A stretch of DNA of 9,067 nt, from the NCBI GenBank assembly GCA_934589145.1, contig CAKTNW010000057.1:1-9067 (forward strand), written 5' to 3'. Numbering within the stretch: position 1 is the stretch's first letter; each line of letters opens with the position of its first letter. Below the pieces are notes generated by a model. It had not been told where the DNA came from, searched no databases, and saw nothing but the letters and a program-made list of their open reading frames with translations. Shown piece by piece: positions 6,802-9,067 of this stretch. The DNA is from an uncultured Oscillospiraceae bacterium (GTDB lineage: Bacteria; Bacillota; Clostridia; Oscillospirales; Oscillospiraceae). Both the position numbers and the translations under genes were made by a program.

Positions 6802-7773
6802 TTAGTCGTACATATCCGTAAACAGCTCCGAAGCATCGGGATACGGGCTGTCAATGGCAAATTGCTTCGCCTCTTCGATCATAGCGTCGACCTTTGTCTG
6901 CACAGCGTCAAAATCAGCCTGCTCCAGCCAGCCAGACTTCAGGCAACGGCGTTCAAAGTTCTTAATGCAGTCGTCCGCTTCCCAGCGAGCCTTTGCCAAT
7001 GCCGGATCACGGTAGCGCTGTCCATCCCCTACGATGTGGCCGAAAGGACGATGTGTCTGGCATTCAAGGAAGCCACAGCAATTACCCTCGCCATTGCGAG
7101 CACGCTTGGCAAGGCGCTGCATTCCGTCGTAGACTTCAAAGAAGTCATTTCCATTGACTACATAGCTGTCCATACCGTAGCCAAGCGCGCGCTTGGACAG
7201 ATCCATTACTGCCTGCTGTCCGCCGGTCTTATGCGGCGTGGAGCAGGCGATCCCATTGTTTTCGCAGACAAAGATCACCGGCAGATGCCATGCCGCCGCC
7301 ATGTTGGCCGCCTCATGGAACGTGCCTCGGTTGGATGCGCCGTCACCGAAGAACACGACAGAGATCGCGCCGGTCTTTTGATAACGAGCCGCCAGCGCTG
7401 CGCCGACCGCGAGGCCGAAGCCGCCGCCAACGATACCGTTCGCGCCCAGCATACCAACGCTGAAATCCGCGATATGCTGCGAGCCGCCCTTTCCCTTGCA
7501 GGAACCGGTGGCCTTGCCGTAAAGCTCCGCCATCATCGGATTAAGCTCAGCACCCTTTGCAATGGTGTGTCCATGGCCGCGATGCGTACTTTCAATGTAA
7601 TCCTTGCGTTCAAGGCATGCACAAACGCCGGTCGCAACTGCTTCCTCGCCAACATAAACATGCACATTGCCCAATATTTCACCGGCCTCGCGGGCACGCT
7701 TTGCCTCAAGATCGAATTTACGGATCTTGACCATAGTTTCGTAATGCTTAAGAAGCTCTTCTCTGGTAAACAT
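6802..7773 (-). CDS. 2-oxoacid/acetoin dehydrogenase E1 component, alpha subunit (AcoA-like)
   Basis: A 323-residue thiamine-diphosphate subunit. The cofactor motif runs from GDG at 143-145 to the Asn pair at 172-173 (CENNG). Upstream are STHRGHGH at 62-69 and GKGGSQHIAD at 94-103, and LGANGIVGGG at 109-118, an arrangement typical of AcoA and short bacterial PdhA/BkdA-like E1 alpha chains. The length fits the acetoin dehydrogenase type. With E1 beta it forms the first enzyme of a dehydrogenase complex, which also needs a lipoyl E2 (not in this window) and an E3 (whose tail lies at the right edge). The start is preceded by a strong GAGGAGGGG about four bases away. It is the first gene of its operon; a TATAAT box and the GTATAC operator lie just upstream. 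Confidence 0.94.
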   Translation of the reverse strand: MFTREELLKHYETMVKIRKFDLEAKRAREAGEILGNVHVYVGEEAVATGVCACLERKDYIESTHRGHGHTIAKGAELNPMMAELYGKATGSCKGKGGSQHIADFSVGMLGANGIVGGGFGLAVGAALAARYQKTGAISVVFFGDGASNRGTFHEAANMAAAWHLPVIFVCENNGIACSTPHKTGGQQAVMDLSKRALGYGMDSYVVNGNDFFEVYDGMQRLAKRARNGEGNCCGFLECQTHRPFGHIVGDGQRYRDPALAKARWEADDCIKNFERRCLKSGWLEQADFDAVQTKVDAMIEEAKQFAIDSPYPDASELFTDMYD

Positions 7774-7794
7774 AGCCCCTCCTCAGAATCTAAT

Positions 7795-7806
7795 TTTGTA
7801 TACATT
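7795..7806. promoter_or_regulatory. Putative GntR operator 3 (E1 operon promoter)
   Basis: TTTGTATACATT, with GTATAC at 7798-7803 directly adjoining the -10 box. It shares the extended form ATAAYGTATACAAAA (minus strand) with operator 1 and lies in the same position relative to its promoter. A bound regulator should block RNA polymerase here. Confidence 0.6.
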
Positions 7807-7809
7807 ATA
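7804..7809 (-). promoter_or_regulatory. Predicted -10 box of the E1 operon promoter
   Basis: A perfect TATAAT on the minus strand, placing the transcription start near 7797, about 24 bases before the E1 alpha ATG. At 16-18 bases upstream the possible -35 hexamers (such as ATGCTA) match consensus poorly, so the promoter may be weak or need an activator. Confidence 0.45.
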
Positions 7810-7915
7810 GTATTCTTTTAAAAAGATAGCATACTTTCCCTATCTGATTCAACTCTTTTTTGCATTTTCTTCTCTTTTCAGCAAAGAGGCGAAATCATCT
7901 CTCTTTTTTTGCTAT

Positions 7916-7937
7916 ATTTGACATTATACCGTCAAAT
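7916..7937. repeat. Inverted repeat ATTTGAC-N8-GTCAAAT over the AEC stop codon
   Basis: Two perfect 7-base arms (7916-7922 and 7931-7937) flank eight bases that read GGTATAAT on the minus strand. The right arm contains the AEC stop codon (7932-7934). No U-run follows on the minus strand, so it is not a clear terminator. It could be a dyad protein-binding site upstream of the E1 operon or chance. Confidence 0.4.
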
Positions 7938-8870
7938 CAGGTGTAGCTGTTTAAGCGCAAATATCCACACAAATAAAGTTGGGCAGGACATCAGCGAGGT
8001 CGTCACAACCAACTGTCCGGTCAATTCATAATCACTATTGTATACCTGCGCCATCGAAAACGCTGTCGTGGCGACCGGGGTCGCACCACACAGAAGAATA
8101 ACTGCCAGTTCATCGCCGCGGAAGCCGAAAAAGACAGCGCATCCGACCGTAATCAGCGGTACAATGATCAGTCTCATTATGTTCCCAAACAACAGCCGCC
8201 GAAGATTCTTCCCCACCTCAGAGAAATCAAACGAAGCGCCAAGTGTCAGCAAGGCCATCGTCATTCCAGCCTTTCCCAGCGATGCGACTGCGCTTTCCAC
8301 AGCAGACGGCAGCCGCAAGCCTATGAAACGAACAAGGATTCCGCTGACCGCCCCGATAATCAGGGGGTTCTTCAGCACATTCCTCAGCGCCGTCCCGATG
8401 GACACCTTTCTTCCGCTGCAAAGCTCTAATGCAATAACCGCAAGGACATTATAAAGCGGCACCAGAATCGAAACAGCAATCGTCATAAGGGCCACACCGT
8501 TCGCGTCTGACAGCACCTCCATCAGGGCAATACCGACAATTGCCACATTCGTCCGGTAGGCATCCTGCCAGTAAGCCCCCCTCGTGCGAGGATCTTTGAC
8601 CGCATGTCGGAAAATCAAGCCGGCCGTAATATAGATAAATAGTGTGGCGCCAAGCAAATAAGCGATCAGCCTTGGGGAAAAAGCGCGGTTAAACTCAGCC
8701 GAATAAACATTATGAAACATCTGAACCGAGAGCAGCACCGTAAAGCTGAAACGATTGATGTACGGATAAGTCCCCTCAGGGATCACTCTCCGCATTTTTG
8801 CAATATAGCCAACTGCCAGACAGATAAAAACAGGAATGACACAGTTGACCGCTACAATCAGGTTTTCCAT
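7932..8870 (-). CDS. AEC (auxin efflux carrier) family transporter
   Basis: A 312-residue membrane protein with about ten hydrophobic segments in two halves. The N-terminal half opens with VNCVIPVFICLAVGYIAKM; a charged central region at about 150-175 links to a second half beginning KNPLIIGAVSGILVRF. The end reads GATPVATTAFSMAQVYNSD followed by a last helix, all typical of the AEC/Mem_trans family. Bacterial members carry malate, malonate or other organic acids, often electrochemically driven; this one may export or import an acid tied to the neighbouring dehydrogenase. The start is fixed by AGGAGG five bases before the ATG. The gene lies between the E3 fragment and the E1 operon on the same strand. 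A hairpin lies 46 bases upstream and no sigma-A promoter is evident in that gap, so expression may depend on read-through. Confidence 0.9.
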   Translation of the reverse strand: MENLIVAVNCVIPVFICLAVGYIAKMRRVIPEGTYPYINRFSFTVLLSVQMFHNVYSAEFNRAFSPRLIAYLLGATLFIYITAGLIFRHAVKDPRTRGAYWQDAYRTNVAIVGIALMEVLSDANGVALMTIAVSILVPLYNVLAVIALELCSGRKVSIGTALRNVLKNPLIIGAVSGILVRFIGLRLPSAVESAVASLGKAGMTMALLTLGASFDFSEVGKNLRRLLFGNIMRLIIVPLITVGCAVFFGFRGDELAVILLCGATPVATTAFSMAQVYNSDYELTGQLVVTTSLMSCPTLFVWIFALKQLHLI

Positions 8871-8904
8871 AATATCCTCCTATCCGCGCCTGCTTCCGCC
8901 ACAT

Positions 8905-8953
8905 AAAAAGGAGATTGCCAGAGGGCTCGGTCTTTGCGGCTGAGCCCTCTGGC
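8905..8953 (-). terminator. Hairpin between the E3 gene and the AEC gene, terminator or attenuator
   Basis: GCCAGAGGGCTC at 8917-8928 pairs perfectly with GAGCCCTCTGGC at 8942-8953 around a 13-base loop. On the minus strand it begins 30 bases after the E3 stop codon, and a run of five Ts (8905-8909) follows only after seven intervening bases. The stem is strong but the U-run is displaced, so partial termination with read-through into AEC is plausible. Confidence 0.6.
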
Positions 8954-8983
8954 TCTGCGCAAGTCAGGAAAGGGAAAATGTTC

Positions 8984-9067
8984 TCACCGGTTCGATGTAT
9001 GTATCGCGCGGCCCTCTGCCTGAAGGGCAGCCTCGCGCATGGTTTCCGTGACCGTGGGGTGCGAGTG
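8984..9067 (-). CDS. lpdA: Dihydrolipoamide dehydrogenase (E3), C-terminal fragment
   Basis: The last 27 codons plus TGA of a gene that continues beyond the right edge. The visible residues begin HSHPTVTETMREAALQAEGRAIH, closely matching the C-terminal dimer-interface segment of dihydrolipoamide dehydrogenases (HxHPTxxE...EAAL...GxAIH), which includes the His and Glu of the redox active-site pair in this enzyme class. E3 reoxidises the lipoyl groups of E2 with FAD and NAD. Its place upstream of AEC and the E1 pair, on the same strand, supports a locally encoded dehydrogenase complex whose E2 gene probably lies further right. Identification rests on a short but characteristic stretch. Confidence 0.85.
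   Translation of the reverse strand, partial: HSHPTVTETMREAALQAEGRAIHTSNR

Noticed and set aside
6370..7821. Long plus-strand open frame (483 codons) opposite the E1 alpha gene and part of E1 beta
   Set aside because: It lies antisense to two clearly conserved enzyme genes, has no good ribosome binding site and no recognisable protein motifs; such frames arise from the codon bias of the opposite strand.
7883..7909. AAAGAG...CTCTTTTTTT hairpin in the AEC-E1 spacer
   Set aside because: The stem is only six AT-rich pairs with a 12-base loop and the T-run is on the plus strand, where no gene would use it.
8038..8047. Fourth TTGTATAC copy
   Set aside because: It lies inside the AEC coding region, encodes the conserved-looking Val-Tyr-Asn segment, has no nearby promoter and lacks the TTAT flank of the three intergenic copies.

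Overview
The window reads as part of an anaerobic, probably spore-forming Firmicute chromosome, most likely class Clostridia (an Oscillospiraceae-like genome would fit). This is inferred from the lipoprotein signal peptide of the solute-binding protein (lysine/arginine start, long hydrophobic core, AC-G junction), AGGAGG-type ribosome binding sites throughout, balanced base composition in genes with AT-rich spacers, and a left-edge fragment resembling an alpha/beta small acid-soluble spore protein. No rRNA, tRNA, CRISPR array or insertion sequence was seen.

Layout from left to right. Positions 3-62 (+) hold the end of an upstream reading frame. Positions 63-427 hold no credible gene but two strong hairpins, one a bidirectional terminator. 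A minus-strand operon follows (transcribed 4219 to 428): an NAD-type short-chain dehydrogenase/reductase, a fused TRAP transporter permease, and a TAXI-type periplasmic-binding lipoprotein. A divergent GntR/FCD regulator lies at 4480-5199 (+) and ends at a terminator shared with the converging second minus-strand operon (7773 to 5255): E1 alpha and E1 beta of a thiamine-diphosphate 2-oxoacid/acetoin dehydrogenase, then a PPC/DUF296 protein. Upstream of that, also on the minus strand, are an AEC-family transporter (8870-7932) and the last 27 codons of a dihydrolipoamide dehydrogenase (E3) at the right edge.

The genes look like one catabolic module. The TRAP-TAXI system (and perhaps the AEC carrier) would move an organic acid or related small molecule. 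The SDR would interconvert a hydroxyl and a keto group. E1 alpha/beta with an E2 (not in the window) and the E3 at the right edge would oxidatively cleave the keto compound to an acyl-CoA. The substrate cannot be read from sequence; acetoin/2,3-butanediol or a 2-oxo acid are reasonable guesses.

The most informative non-coding signal is a shared element, TTTGTATAC followed by AAA, GTT or ATT. It occurs once in front of each of the three transcription units: the SDR-TRAP operon, the GntR gene and the E1 operon. At the two operon promoters it abuts or overlaps the -10 region or predicted start site. It fits the general FadR/FCD operator form, which suggests that the local GntR protein controls the whole module including itself.
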